In this document: in pieces, positions 49,151 through 57,589 of the stretch
Layout of the letters: the number at the start of each line of letters is the position of its first letter
Numbering within the stretch: position 1 is the first letter of the stretch
Assembly (NCBI GenBank): GCA_052143575.1
Contig: JBKQSP010000055.1
Span: 1 to 64,000, forward strand
Length of the DNA stretch: 64,000 nucleotides
Direction of reading: 5' to 3'
Origin: JAKACA01 sp052143575
GTDB lineage: Bacteria > Actinomycetota > Acidimicrobiia > Acidimicrobiales > Bog-793
Made by a program: the position numbers and the translations under genes
Notes under the pieces: generated by a model
Told to the model about the DNA's origin: nothing
What the model saw: the letters and a program-made list of their open reading frames with translations, nothing else
The model's database searches: none

Positions 49151-50841
49151 TAGAAGAACCTCCCGTGGATGAGCTGCTCGACCACAGGACCGAGCGCGAC
49201 GGCCGGGAAGAAGGTCAGCGCCCCGATGATGATGATGACGCCGACGACGAGCCCGCTGAAGAGCGGCTTGTCGGTGCGGAAAGTGCCGGCGGAGGCGGGG
49301 ACGGCCTGTTTGGCAGCCAATCCTCCGGCAAGAGCCAGCGCCGGGACCATGATGGCGAAGCGACCGAGGAGCATGTCGATGCCGCCGAGCACGTTGTAGA
49401 AGGCGGTGTTGCCGGTGAGGCCGGCAAAGGCGGAGCCGTTGTTGTTGGCTTGTGACGTGACGGCGTACAGGATCTCGCTGAAGGCGTGTGGTCCGGCATT
49501 GAGCGGTCCGGCGCGCCCGGCATGCAGCGAGACGGCGATGGCCGTCAGGATGAGCACGACCATCGGCATGACGAGCGAGGCAAGGCCGGCGAGTTTGATC
49601 TCGCGGGCTTGGATCTTCTTGCCGAGGTATTCGGGTGTTCGGCCCACCATGAGCCCCCCGAGGAAGACGGCGATGATCGCGTACACGAGGATCGTGTACA
49701 GCCCGCTGCCGACCCCTCCGGGCGTCACCTCACCGAGCATCATCCCGGTCAGCAAGCCCAAGCCGCCGACCGGCGTGTAGGAGTCATTCGACCCGTCGAC
49801 GCTGCCGGTGGAGGTCTGGGTGGAGACCACGTCGTAGAGCGACGACTGGGCGACCCCGAAGCGAGTCTCCTTTCCTTCCATGTTGCCGCCCGGCTGATGC
49901 GTCACGCCGGCAGTTGCCACCGCCGCGTTGCCGTGGGACTCGGCCGCGGTCGTGAAGCCGACCCACACACCGAAGAGGAGAAACATGGCAGCGAGAAGCG
50001 CGACACCTTGCCGGATGCTGCCGACCATCTTCCCGAAGGTGTAGGTGAGGGCGACCGGGACGATGAGGATGAGGTAGAAGGAGAGGAAGTTCGTGAGGCC
50101 GGTCGGGTTCTCGAACGGGCTCGCCCCGTTGGCGTTCGTATAGCCGCCCCCGTTCGTCCCCAACTGCTTGATGACCTCTTGGGAGCCCATCGGGCCCCGA
50201 GGGATGCACTGCCGGGCGCTGTTCATGACGTCGTGGACGCACACGGGGCCGGCGAAGGTTTGGATCGCCCCTTGCGCCACGAAGATGACGGCAAAGACGA
50301 TGGAGATCGGAAGCAGGATGTAGTACACGCCTCGAATAAGGTCGACCCAGAAGTTGCCGATCGTGCTCGACCCCTTGCGGGCGAACCCGCGCACGAGGGC
50401 GACGGCGACGGCGATGCCGACGGAGGCGCTCACGAAGTTCTGCACGGCGAGCGCCCCCATCTGGGAGAGGTAGGACATGGTCGACTCGCCGGAGTAGTTC
50501 TGCCAGTTCGTGTTCGTGATGAACGACACCGCCGTGTTCCATGACAGCGCCGGTGTCACGGCACCCATGTGCTGGGGGTTGAGCGGGAGGCTCCCCTGCA
50601 GGCGGATCATCCCGTACACGACGAGAATCGCGACACCCGAGTACACGATCATGGCGCCGGCGTACCGCTGCCACGACTGCTCCCGGTCGGGGTCGACGCC
50701 GAGCAGACGGTAGGTGGGCCGTTCCATCCATGCGAGGAAGTGGATGCGGTCCTCGTAGACGGCAGCCATGTAGGAGCCGAGGAAGCGCCAGGCGACAGCG
50801 AGGCCGACGACGAGGGCGATGACGGCCCAGAGAAAGTCCAT
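49150..50841 (-). CDS. kdpA: KdpA, K+-binding and pore subunit
   Basis: 563 residues from ATG 50841, which shares one base with the kdpF stop (TGATG). Ten or so hydrophobic helices with selectivity-filter type segments of the SKT superfamily, including TNGGGYTNANGASPFENPT and NTNWQNYSGESTMSYLSQM. Ends with FLTG-like LTFFPAVALGPVVEQL. KdpA picks up K+ from the outside and passes it to KdpB. Length matches the family (about 555 aa). Confidence 0.95.
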   Translation of the reverse strand: MDFLWAVIALVVGLAVAWRFLGSYMAAVYEDRIHFLAWMERPTYRLLGVDPDREQSWQRYAGAMIVYSGVAILVVYGMIRLQGSLPLNPQHMGAVTPALSWNTAVSFITNTNWQNYSGESTMSYLSQMGALAVQNFVSASVGIAVAVALVRGFARKGSSTIGNFWVDLIRGVYYILLPISIVFAVIFVAQGAIQTFAGPVCVHDVMNSARQCIPRGPMGSQEVIKQLGTNGGGYTNANGASPFENPTGLTNFLSFYLILIVPVALTYTFGKMVGSIRQGVALLAAMFLLFGVWVGFTTAAESHGNAAVATAGVTHQPGGNMEGKETRFGVAQSSLYDVVSTQTSTGSVDGSNDSYTPVGGLGLLTGMMLGEVTPGGVGSGLYTILVYAIIAVFLGGLMVGRTPEYLGKKIQAREIKLAGLASLVMPMVVLILTAIAVSLHAGRAGPLNAGPHAFSEILYAVTSQANNNGSAFAGLTGNTAFYNVLGGIDMLLGRFAIMVPALALAGGLAAKQAVPASAGTFRTDKPLFSGLVVGVIIIIGALTFFPAVALGPVVEQLIHGRFF

Positions 50842-50930
50842 CAGAACCACTCAGCCCGGAACATCGCCACCCCGAGGTAGACGAAGACGAGGAACGAGAG
50901 GGCGAGGAGCACGCCCTGGACGGGACTCAT
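50841..50930 (-). CDS. kdpF: KdpF, small subunit of the Kdp ATPase
   Basis: 29 residues: SPVQGVLLALSFLVFVYLG at the N-terminal side, then AMFRAEWF. One transmembrane helix with a polar end typical of KdpF (the Y-L-x-x-A-x-x-x-x-E-x-F ending). The stop shares a base with kdpA and the ATG overlaps the 27-residue gene stop (ATGA). KdpF stabilises the complex. Too short for most callers. Confidence 0.9.
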   Translation of the reverse strand: MSPVQGVLLALSFLVFVYLGVAMFRAEWF

Positions 50931-51010
50931 ACGTGCTCCATCGCTTTGACGAGGCCCATCATGAGGACGACGAAGATCACCGTCCCAAGTACTGCAAGGA
51001 AGTCAGCCAT
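50927..51010 (-). CDS. 27-residue membrane peptide at the head of the kdp operon
   Basis: ATG 51010 to the TGA at 50927, overlapping kdpF by ATGA. Sequence ADFLAVLGTVIFVVLMMGLV then KAMEHV: one hydrophobic helix with an acidic Asp near the start and a charged end. It is not KdpF, which follows it. I recall similar short MADFLxxxLTxxxFxxLxxL(V/I) peptides just upstream of kdpF in other actinobacteria, annotated hypothetical. There is no Shine-Dalgarno, which fits a leaderless transcript from the -10 at about 51018-51023. Possible extra subunit or a leader that couples translation to kdpF. Confidence 0.7.
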   Translation of the reverse strand: MADFLAVLGTVIFVVLMMGLVKAMEHV

Positions 51011-51017
51011 AAAGACG

Positions 51018-51023
51018 AGTATG
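51018..51023 (-). promoter_or_regulatory. Candidate -10 element of the kdp operon (leaderless start)
   Basis: On the minus strand CATACT (similar to TATAAT) lies 7 bases before the ATG at 51010, and no ribosome-binding site is present. A transcript starting at or next to the ATG would be leaderless, which is common in actinobacteria. The first CGGTGAAC repeat would then lie near -35 to -42, where an OmpR-type activator replaces a weak -35 element. Inference from spacing only. Confidence 0.4.
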
Positions 51024-51044
51024 AGGACCGGGCCGGTAACTGCG

Positions 51045-51083
51045 CGGTGAACAGCCCTCCGGGGCGGTGAAGGAACGGTGAAC
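51045..51083 (-). promoter_or_regulatory. Phased direct repeats, candidate KdpE operator
   Basis: Three copies of CGGTGAA(C/G) on the plus strand (GTTCACCG on the minus strand) at 51045-51052, 51065-51072 and 51076-51083. The last two are spaced by 11 bases and the first two by 20. Response regulators of the OmpR/PhoB family bind such direct repeats with about one helical turn of spacing. The kdp operon encodes one (KdpE). Binding is inferred. Confidence 0.5.
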
Positions 51084-51235
51084 GCCGTCCGGCACCCTGG
51101 AGCGGCGGACGGTCGGATGGGTGCGCCTTGATCGCCGCGGCTCGGGCCAGTCGAGCCCGGTCGTTGCTCGCAGCCACCCGTAGTGGCCCGAGACGGGTAG
51201 CGTGTCGGGGCCGAGGCCAACACGGAGGTACTGCA

Positions 51236-51484
51236 GTGTCGCAGGGACTCACCGAGAGGGCGAAGGAAGCACTTCGCGAGCCAATGTTGGCCCACATCGC
51301 GTCCCTCGACGCAAAGAGTCGATCCGACATGACTCCCGGCCGGGTCGACGTCGACGATGACGACGTCCTGTTCAACTTTCGCGCTCGCAAGCACCTCGGG
51401 ACCGTTCACCCCAACCGTCGGGACGGCGAGCAGCGCGTCAAAGTCCGGATCCGCCCCGAGCGGATCGCGATGCAGCCCCAATAG
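51236..51484 (+). CDS. Truncated split-barrel (PPOX-like) flavoprotein remnant
   Basis: 82 residues from GTG 51236, preceded by GGAGG. N-terminus TERAKEALREPMLAHIASLD resembles the first helix and strand of actinobacterial F420/FMN split-barrel proteins. VDVDDDDVLFNFRARKHL matches the next strand (D-G-D-x-V-L-F-N), and RVKVRIRPERI resembles the last strand. The middle of the barrel, including the usual K-x-R-N-L-x-R-D-P segment, is missing, so it is probably a shrunken, non-functional or divergent copy. It runs into the alanine dehydrogenase gene with a 13-base gap. Confidence 0.5.
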   Translation: MSQGLTERAKEALREPMLAHIASLDAKSRSDMTPGRVDVDDDDVLFNFRARKHLGTVHPNRRDGEQRVKVRIRPERIAMQPQ

Positions 51485-51497
51485 GAGGAGCGCGGAG

Positions 51498-52610
51498 ATG
51501 ATCATCGGTATCCCAACCGAGGTGAAGACGGCGGAGAACCGCGTCGCCATGACTCCTGACGGCGTGCGAGGACTGACCGCCCTCGGCCACACGGTCCGTG
51601 TGCAGACAGGAGCGGGTGTTGGGTCGTCCTTCTCCGATCCCGATTTCGTCGCCGCCGGCGGCACCATGGTGAGCGCCGAGGACGCCTGGGCGTCCGAGCT
51701 CGTCTGCAAGGTGAAGGAGCCACAGGAGTCCGAGTTCGGGTACCTGCGTGACGACCTCGTGTTGTTCACCTATCTCCACCTCGCCGCCTACCCTGAGGTC
51801 GCCGAGGCGCTCTTCGAGGCGAAGACGACCGGCATCGCTTATGAGACGGTGCAGACGGCTAACGGTGATCTGCCGTTGCTCGCACCCATGAGCGAAGTCG
51901 CCGGGCGGATCGCCACGCAGGTCGGCGCCTCACTGCTCGAGAAGCGCAACGGGACGCGGGGGATCCTGCTCGGAGGCGTGCCCGGTGTCCGCGCCGCCCG
52001 GGTGGTGGTCATAGGGGCCGGCCACGTCGGCTGGAACGCCGCCTGGATCGCCCAGGGCATGGAGGCCGAGGTCCTTCTGCTCGACCGCAACGTCGATCGG
52101 CTCCGCTGGGTCGACCAGATCCACAAGGGCCGCATCATGACCCTTGCTTCGAATCGAGGTTCGATCGAGCGCGCCCTGCTCGAAGCCGACCTCCTCATCG
52201 GGGCCGTACTCGTCGCCGGCGGGCGTGCCCCTGTCGTCGTGAGCGACGACATGGTGGCGATGATGCGGCCGGGATCCGTCATCGTCGACGTCGCCGTCGA
52301 CCAGGGCGGCTGCATCGAGACGACGCACGAGACGACACACGAGGATCCGACCTACTTCGTGCACGGCGTCCTCCACTACGCCGTCGGCAACATGCCGGCA
52401 GCCGTGCCGCACACCTCGACCTATGCCCTCACGAACGCCACGTTGCCCTACGTGCTGGCGCTGGCGGAGCACGGGGTGCCGGGCGCCGTCGCGGGCGATC
52501 CCGCCCTCCGGGGTGGCGTCAACACGGTGAACGGAGTCTGCGCCAACGCGGCGGTGGCGGAGGCGTTGGGCGTCGAGGCGGGCGACCCGGTGGAGCTGCT
52601 CGGCGGCTGA
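51498..52610 (+). CDS. ald: Alanine dehydrogenase
   Basis: 370 residues from ATG 51498 with AGGAGG upstream. NAD-dependent interconversion of alanine with pyruvate and ammonia. N-terminal IIGIPTEVKTAENRVAMTPD, then substrate residues Lys in LVCKVKEPQ and His in LFTYLHLAAYPE. NAD-binding segment ARVVVIGAGHVGWNAAWIAQGM, then PGSVIVDVAVDQGGCIETT and C-terminal NMPAAVPHTSTYALTNATLPYV. Full-length. Bidirectional role: alanine catabolism or redox balance under low oxygen. It follows a truncated flavoprotein-like ORF. Confidence 0.95.
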   Translation: MIIGIPTEVKTAENRVAMTPDGVRGLTALGHTVRVQTGAGVGSSFSDPDFVAAGGTMVSAEDAWASELVCKVKEPQESEFGYLRDDLVLFTYLHLAAYPEVAEALFEAKTTGIAYETVQTANGDLPLLAPMSEVAGRIATQVGASLLEKRNGTRGILLGGVPGVRAARVVVIGAGHVGWNAAWIAQGMEAEVLLLDRNVDRLRWVDQIHKGRIMTLASNRGSIERALLEADLLIGAVLVAGGRAPVVVSDDMVAMMRPGSVIVDVAVDQGGCIETTHETTHEDPTYFVHGVLHYAVGNMPAAVPHTSTYALTNATLPYVLALAEHGVPGAVAGDPALRGGVNTVNGVCANAAVAEALGVEAGDPVELLGG

Positions 52611-52631
52611 GACGCCGGCAGCCCTCGTCGG

Positions 52632-54047
52632 TCACGCCCGGATCCAGGCGGCGCCGTCACCGCGAATGAGCCCGAGCTCCTCGAGGCGGTCAATGGCGAG
52701 TGCCACGACCCCGAGGTCGAGCTTCGTCCGCACGCACACGAGGTCGACAAGCGTGGCGGTGTAGTCGACGGCTTCCAGCACGGCGCGCTCGGTCGGGTTG
52801 CAGAGTGCGATCGAGCGGTCGAGGACGGCGCTGCGCTCCGGCGCCCCGCCGGACGCAGCGGCCGTGAGCCGAGCCGCTCGGTGTCCCGGCGCGCCCAGCT
52901 CGGCCTGGGGGGGAGGCGGCGGGCGGCGGTCCCGCCCGTGCCTCCAGGAACGGCTCACGGGCCGTCGCGGGTCTGTTGCGGTGCGCGCCGGCGAGAATGA
53001 GGTGAGCGTGCCATCGTGCTCACAGACCATCGAGAGCTCCGCCAGGACGTCGTAGACGTCGAGGACAACGCCGGCGCCACCTTCTTGGATGATGGCGTTG
53101 GTGCCTTCCGACTGCGGACTGCGCACGGAGCCCGGCACGGCGAGAACAGGAACGCCGCAGGTGTCGGCCGCCAGCACCGTGTGAATGGCGCCTCCCTGCC
53201 GGGAGGACTCGACAACGACGAGCACCTGGCTGAGGGCAGCGATGATGCGATTGCGCAAGGGAAAGCGCCAGCTCTCCGGAGGGGCCCCCGGCGGCGCCTC
53301 CGAGACGACCCCGCCGCGGGCGACGACCTCGTCCCAGAGTCGCAGGTTCTCGCGCGGGTAGACGACGTCGACGCCTCCCCCGACGACGGCAAGGGGGAGG
53401 CTCGGCCGGCTCGTGGCGGCGAGCGCCCCGCGGTGGGCGGCGGCGTCGATGCCGCGGGCGAGGCCCGAGATGACCGCCACACCGCGCTCGGACAGCTCAC
53501 GCCCGAGCTCGGCGGCCACCTCGAGGCCGTAGTGGGTGGCGCGCCTCGTCCCTACGATGCCGACGCAGGGCCCCGCCAGCTGATCGAGGCGTCCACGCAC
53601 GTAGAGCAGCTCGGGCGTCTGCTGGGCCCTCCCGAGGCGGCATGGGTACGCCGCCTCACCGCGACGCACGACACCGATGCCGCCGGCCGATAGCGCCGCC
53701 CACCGCGGCGCCACCGAGGAGCGGCTCACCTCGAGGCGCCAGGCGCGCAGCCACTCCTTGGCGCGCGCCCGTGCTCGCTCCATGGCGCCGAGTGAACCGG
53801 ACACACCCCAGCCCACCTCCATGTCGAGCGGTTCGTCGCTCGGCGCCGCCGGCAGCGGGCCGCCCAGCCGGGCAAGACGCTCCACAAGGGCCGCACTACC
53901 CCCTACGAGCTGCTCGTGAACTTCTCGAGCGCTGCAGCCGTCGAGCAGCACCCGCAGGCGAGCGGGCGTCATGTCGCGCAGTGCCGCCAGCGCCACGGCG
54001 TAGGCGACATCCGGCAGCTCCGCCCGAGTCGGATCGGCGTCGCTCAT
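52632..54047 (-). CDS. dprA: DNA-processing protein DprA
   Basis: 471 residues from ATG 54047, overlapping the comM stop (ATGA). Rossmann-like DprA core: YVRGRLDQL, CVGIVGTRRATHYGLEVAAEL, VISGLARGIDAAAHRGAL, VVGGGVDVVYPRENLRL, RFPLRNRIIAALSQVLVVVE and HTVLAADTCGVPVLAVPGSV. A linker with DRRPPPPPQAE precedes a C-terminal winged-helix domain (CNPTERAVLEAVDYT...LDLGVVALAIDRLEELGLI). DprA loads RecA on incoming single strands in transformation. N-terminal helical extension of about 130 residues. Longer than the E. coli homologue (374 aa). Confidence 0.92.
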   Translation of the reverse strand: MSDADPTRAELPDVAYAVALAALRDMTPARLRVLLDGCSAREVHEQLVGGSAALVERLARLGGPLPAAPSDEPLDMEVGWGVSGSLGAMERARARAKEWLRAWRLEVSRSSVAPRWAALSAGGIGVVRRGEAAYPCRLGRAQQTPELLYVRGRLDQLAGPCVGIVGTRRATHYGLEVAAELGRELSERGVAVISGLARGIDAAAHRGALAATSRPSLPLAVVGGGVDVVYPRENLRLWDEVVARGGVVSEAPPGAPPESWRFPLRNRIIAALSQVLVVVESSRQGGAIHTVLAADTCGVPVLAVPGSVRSPQSEGTNAIIQEGGAGVVLDVYDVLAELSMVCEHDGTLTSFSPARTATDPRRPVSRSWRHGRDRRPPPPPQAELGAPGHRAARLTAAASGGAPERSAVLDRSIALCNPTERAVLEAVDYTATLVDLVCVRTKLDLGVVALAIDRLEELGLIRGDGAAWIRA

Positions 54048-55618
54048 GCCACCCACCGCCCGACGAGCGCTCGCCGGCCCGCCCGCAACTCGAGCGCCGT
54101 GGCTGCCGACTCGGCCGACACCGGTCCTTCCATCTGTTGCAGGTCTGCCAGCGTCCTGGCAACCCTGCGGACACGGTCGAGTCCGCGGGCACTGAGCGTG
54201 CTCTGGTTCACGCGGCGCCGCAAGAGCGCCGTCGCCCTCGGGTCGAGTCGTGCGAGCTCGTCGAGCCGGTGTGCAGGAATGGCGGCGTTGCACGTGACGC
54301 CGCGGGCATGTGCCATCGCGCGGGCGGCCGCCACCCGAGCGGCCACGACGGCAGACGACTCCGCTGCTTCGTGCCCGAAGAGGTCGTTCGTGCCGAGGCG
54401 CTCGACGGCGATGTGCAGATCGAAGCGGTCCAACAAAGGCCCCGACAGCCTCCGGGCGTAGCGGTCGAGCTGAGCTTGCGAGCAGCCACACGATTGGCAG
54501 GCGCCGCCTTGGCCGCACGGGCAGGGGTTCATGGCACCGACGAGCAGGAAGCGTGCCGGCAGCGTCACGGTCGCTCGCGCCCGGGCGATGCGGACGACGC
54601 CCTCCTCGAGCGGTTGGCGGAGGGCGTCGAGGACCGCCGTCGGGAACTCGGCCATCTCGTCGAGGAAGAGCACGCCGTTGCTGGCCAAGCTGATCTCGCC
54701 GGGGCGAAGGTACGCCGTGCCTCCACCGAGAAGCGCCACGGCCGAGACGGAGTGGTGAGGCGCCCGAAACGGCGCCTCGCCTCCGAGCGTGCGCTCCGGC
54801 AGCGGCAGCCCGGCTGAGGAATGAACCCGGCACGTCTCGAGAACGGCCGCCCGATCGAGGGGCGGCAAGATGCCGGGAAGGCGGTGAGCCAGCATCGTCT
54901 TGCCGGAGCCGGGCGGACCTGACATGAGGAGGTGGTGGCCTCCGGCGGCTGCCACCTCGACGGCGCGCCGACCGACAACCTGGCCGCGCACCTCCGCCAG
55001 GTCGGGCGCCCGCTCGCCCGTGAGGTCGGCGGCGGTCTCCGAGCCGAGCGGATCAGCACCCGGGCGCAGCAGCCGGCGGCCACGCCCGCTCGCCTCTGGC
55101 GGCTGCGGCCAGGGCGCCCGCCCGCGGATCGCCTCGACGAGCTCACGGAGAGATCGGGCCGTGCGCACGACAGGGCCGCCGACGAGGCGGGCTTCGTGCA
55201 CGCCGCTCCAGGGCACGACGACGGCTTCGGTGGCGACGGCTGCCACGACAGGCAGCACGCCCGGCACGGATCGCAACGTGCCGTCCAGCCCGAGCTCGCC
55301 CACGAAGGCACACCCGGCAACGGCCGCCGCCTCGATCTCTCCGCTCGCCACGAGCAGACCGACGGCGATCGCCAGGTCGAGGCCGGCGCCCGCCTTCCGG
55401 ACGCCGGAGGGAGCGAGGTTCACGGTCACGCGACGCGTCGGCCACGGCAGGCCGCTCGACAAGAGGGCGGCGCGCACGCGGTCACGCGCCTCGCGGCAGG
55501 CGGCGTCGGGCAGCCCGACGATCGTGAAGCCGGGCAAGCCGTTGGACACGTGCACCTCGACGAGGATCTTGCGACCCTCTACTCCGAGCAAGGTTGCGGA
55601 TGGGACAGCGGCGATCAC
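54044..55618 (-). CDS. comM: ComM/YifB-family AAA+ ATPase (Mg-chelatase-like)
   Basis: 524 residues. N-terminal Lon-like domain (EVHVSNGLPGFTIVGLPDAACREARDRVRAAL, in parts; APSGVRKAGAGLDLAIAVG). Central AAA+ ATPase: Walker A MSGPPGSGKTMLA, PFRAPHHSVSAVALLGGG, Walker B VLFLDEMAEFP, and a Zn-binding set CPCGQGGACQSCGC between. Mg-chelatase C-terminal domain closes. ComM is a hexameric helicase that helps branch migration in natural transformation. Paired with dprA by a 4-base overlap, as is usual in actinobacteria. Confidence 0.93.
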   Translation of the reverse strand: MIAAVPSATLLGVEGRKILVEVHVSNGLPGFTIVGLPDAACREARDRVRAALLSSGLPWPTRRVTVNLAPSGVRKAGAGLDLAIAVGLLVASGEIEAAAVAGCAFVGELGLDGTLRSVPGVLPVVAAVATEAVVVPWSGVHEARLVGGPVVRTARSLRELVEAIRGRAPWPQPPEASGRGRRLLRPGADPLGSETAADLTGERAPDLAEVRGQVVGRRAVEVAAAGGHHLLMSGPPGSGKTMLAHRLPGILPPLDRAAVLETCRVHSSAGLPLPERTLGGEAPFRAPHHSVSAVALLGGGTAYLRPGEISLASNGVLFLDEMAEFPTAVLDALRQPLEEGVVRIARARATVTLPARFLLVGAMNPCPCGQGGACQSCGCSQAQLDRYARRLSGPLLDRFDLHIAVERLGTNDLFGHEAAESSAVVAARVAAARAMAHARGVTCNAAIPAHRLDELARLDPRATALLRRRVNQSTLSARGLDRVRRVARTLADLQQMEGPVSAESAATALELRAGRRALVGRWVA

Positions 55619-55880
55619 GTGAAGGCTCCCTCCAGGGCGTGACGGTGCTCTCGGGAGGGTCTATATGGCCCGGCGAGCCGGATCAGTGACCGCTCGATCT
55701 CCGAGCACCATACGCGGAGGCTGTGTCACCGCCGCCACGAGATGAGCCATCGACGGACCGAACGGCCGCCGTGACGGCTCGCGCCGGCGCCAGGTGGACG
55801 GCGACGCGCCGCAACGGCCCAGGGAGACCGCTCTCTGGGAGGGCCGCCCTTAGGCCGTCAACACCGCAGAGGCGGCGGGC
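55619..55880. other. Gene-free stretch upstream of comM
   Basis: 262 bases between comM and the convergently placed end of the secreted protein gene. It should contain the promoter of comM-dprA. The only shapes seen are GC-rich inverted segments and a GGGAGGG run; no terminator hairpin that I can support. Confidence 0.3.
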
Positions 55881-57269
55881 TCAGCTCGTCACGGTCAGTG
55901 TGCGCGCCGGGGAGTACCCGTACTGCACATATCCGGCAAGGTCCGAAGCAACGGCACGGTAGTGCGCGGTACCGACGGTCGAGCCTTTGATCGTGAAGGA
56001 GAACGCTCCAGAGCTCGACTCGTGCGTCGACGCGACGTTGTACCACAGGCTGCCCTTGGCTATCTGCAGCTCGATCGTGCGCCCGGCCGCCGCCTTGCTG
56101 CCCTTGCCCCTGCCGATCGTGCTGTGCCCACGCTTGATGCTCGTCTGTGACAGCGCGAATGTCACGCTCTGCGGAGCGAGCACGGGATAGCCGATCGCCT
56201 TGGAACCTCCGTCCCCCAGCACAAGACCGCTTCCAATGGAGTCCAGTCCCGCGTAGAAGTACGTGCTGGAAATCGCGTTGCCGAGGTCGGTCCACCCCGT
56301 CCAGTCCGAGCCGTTCGCCGTCGAGGCTTCCTCGAGGGTGTAGATCGGGCTGGTCCAGTTGGTCTCGACGAACACGTGGGTGACGCCGGCGGGATCCTGG
56401 TCGATGGTCTCCCATGCGCCCAGGGTGTGCTCCTTGAGGCCCGGCACCGCGTGGGCCGCACCGAAGCTCGTGCCGTTGAAGAACCGCACCTCGAACAGAT
56501 TCTTGCCCGTCGTCTGGATGGTGAGCAGCGCGTCACCCGACATCGCGAGCAGATCTTCGTGGTTGAACGTCGCCACCTTCTTGTATGAGGAAGCGACCCC
56601 GAAGTTGGAGCTGTCGGCTGCGGGAGCGTACTCAACCGAGGTCGAGTAGTCCGAGAACAGAGAAGCACTTGCGACGAGCACACCACCGCGGTAGTGACCG
56701 AGAGCGACGGTGGTCACCTCGGTTTGAGGGAGCGTTGCGGTCGGCGACGGTCCGCTCGCGCCGACCGGGAGGCTCTCGACGTTCGGGCGGTTGCCATCAG
56801 TGCCGGCGAACACGATGTGGCTCCCGAGCAGCATTGCGGAGGCCACACCGATCGAGCCGACCCGTACCGGCGCCCCGAACGACACGCCGCCGTTCGTCGA
56901 GGAGTACATCACATCGCCACCGAGCGGGTTGGCGTCGCAACAGGCACCCTGCAGGACCTCGACGTGGTTGCTGGAGGGAATGAACACCTGCGGCGCCCCG
57001 AACGTGTCGTCATTGCTGAGCGGCGTCAACGTCGTCGTGTGGGAGCAGGCGGCCTTTCCGCGAGCCAGTACGCACACTCTGGTCTTGCCGTTTCCGCCCG
57101 ATACCCCGTACACCACCACCAAGCTGCCGTCCGGTTCGATCGCGACCGCACCACCGGAAGAATTCGATGTCCCGATCAGGAACGGCTTCAACTCCGGCTG
57201 CGGTGAGCCCTTGACTCCCGCCGCAAACGAGGCGGAGGCGACCCCGCTCGCCGTCATGACCAACAGCAA
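55881..57269 (-). CDS. Secreted beta-rich protein with C-terminal Ig-like domain; start unclear
   Basis: About 460 residues. Mature part contains repeated strands with SSGGAVAIEPDGSLVVVYG, VFIPSSNHVEVLQGACCD, MYSSTNGGVSFGAPVRVG and WTSPIYTLEEA, resembling propeller or sialidase-like repeats, then an end domain (SQTSIKRGHSTIGRGKGS, WYNVASTHESSSGAFSF, YRAVASD) typical of actinobacterial surface proteins. The signal peptide VRSSAAGVLVVAASLLLVM is split: the frame upstream of TTG 57269 encodes its basic part, but contains no ATG or GTG start. Either TTG 57269, an upstream CTG or a base error near the N-terminus. Role unknown. Confidence 0.65.
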   Translation of the reverse strand: MLLVMTASGVASASFAAGVKGSPQPELKPFLIGTSNSSGGAVAIEPDGSLVVVYGVSGGNGKTRVCVLARGKAACSHTTTLTPLSNDDTFGAPQVFIPSSNHVEVLQGACCDANPLGGDVMYSSTNGGVSFGAPVRVGSIGVASAMLLGSHIVFAGTDGNRPNVESLPVGASGPSPTATLPQTEVTTVALGHYRGGVLVASASLFSDYSTSVEYAPAADSSNFGVASSYKKVATFNHEDLLAMSGDALLTIQTTGKNLFEVRFFNGTSFGAAHAVPGLKEHTLGAWETIDQDPAGVTHVFVETNWTSPIYTLEEASTANGSDWTGWTDLGNAISSTYFYAGLDSIGSGLVLGDGGSKAIGYPVLAPQSVTFALSQTSIKRGHSTIGRGKGSKAAAGRTIELQIAKGSLWYNVASTHESSSGAFSFTIKGSTVGTAHYRAVASDLAGYVQYGYSPARTLTVTS

Positions 57270-57589
57270 ACTGGCTGCTACAACGAGTACGCCAGCGGCG
57301 GAGCTACGTACGCGGGTGCGAAACGGCTTCCACGACGAGGCGGCGCTACCGGCGCCGCGTCCGGGCGACAGCGTCGCAGTTGGCAGTGACGTTGATCCAA
57401 TCGGCGTGGGTAACAGGGTGTCCTCGGTTCAGGTCGACGACAAGGCTCGGCGGCAGGGAGCGTAACCTGCCGTTCGATTGGCCGCTCGCCTCGAGGGGAG
57501 CGTCTCTGTCCGTGAGCCAACGAGCTTCGCCTCCGCAGCAGTTGTCCGTCGTTGCAGAGGCGGCTCTTCGCGGTGCGACGGCTCCCGCT
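57270..57589. other. Gene-free stretch, 320 bases
   Basis: Between the two minus-strand genes. The right part encodes, in frame, the likely missing signal-peptide start of the gene to the left (57270 to about 57400), so it is not truly empty. The rest shows no repeat or other feature I can support. Confidence 0.4.

Noticed and set aside
46970..49153. A 727-codon plus-strand open frame over kdpB
   Set aside because: Antisense shadow of kdpB; very His, Asp, Gly and Arg rich and without structure.
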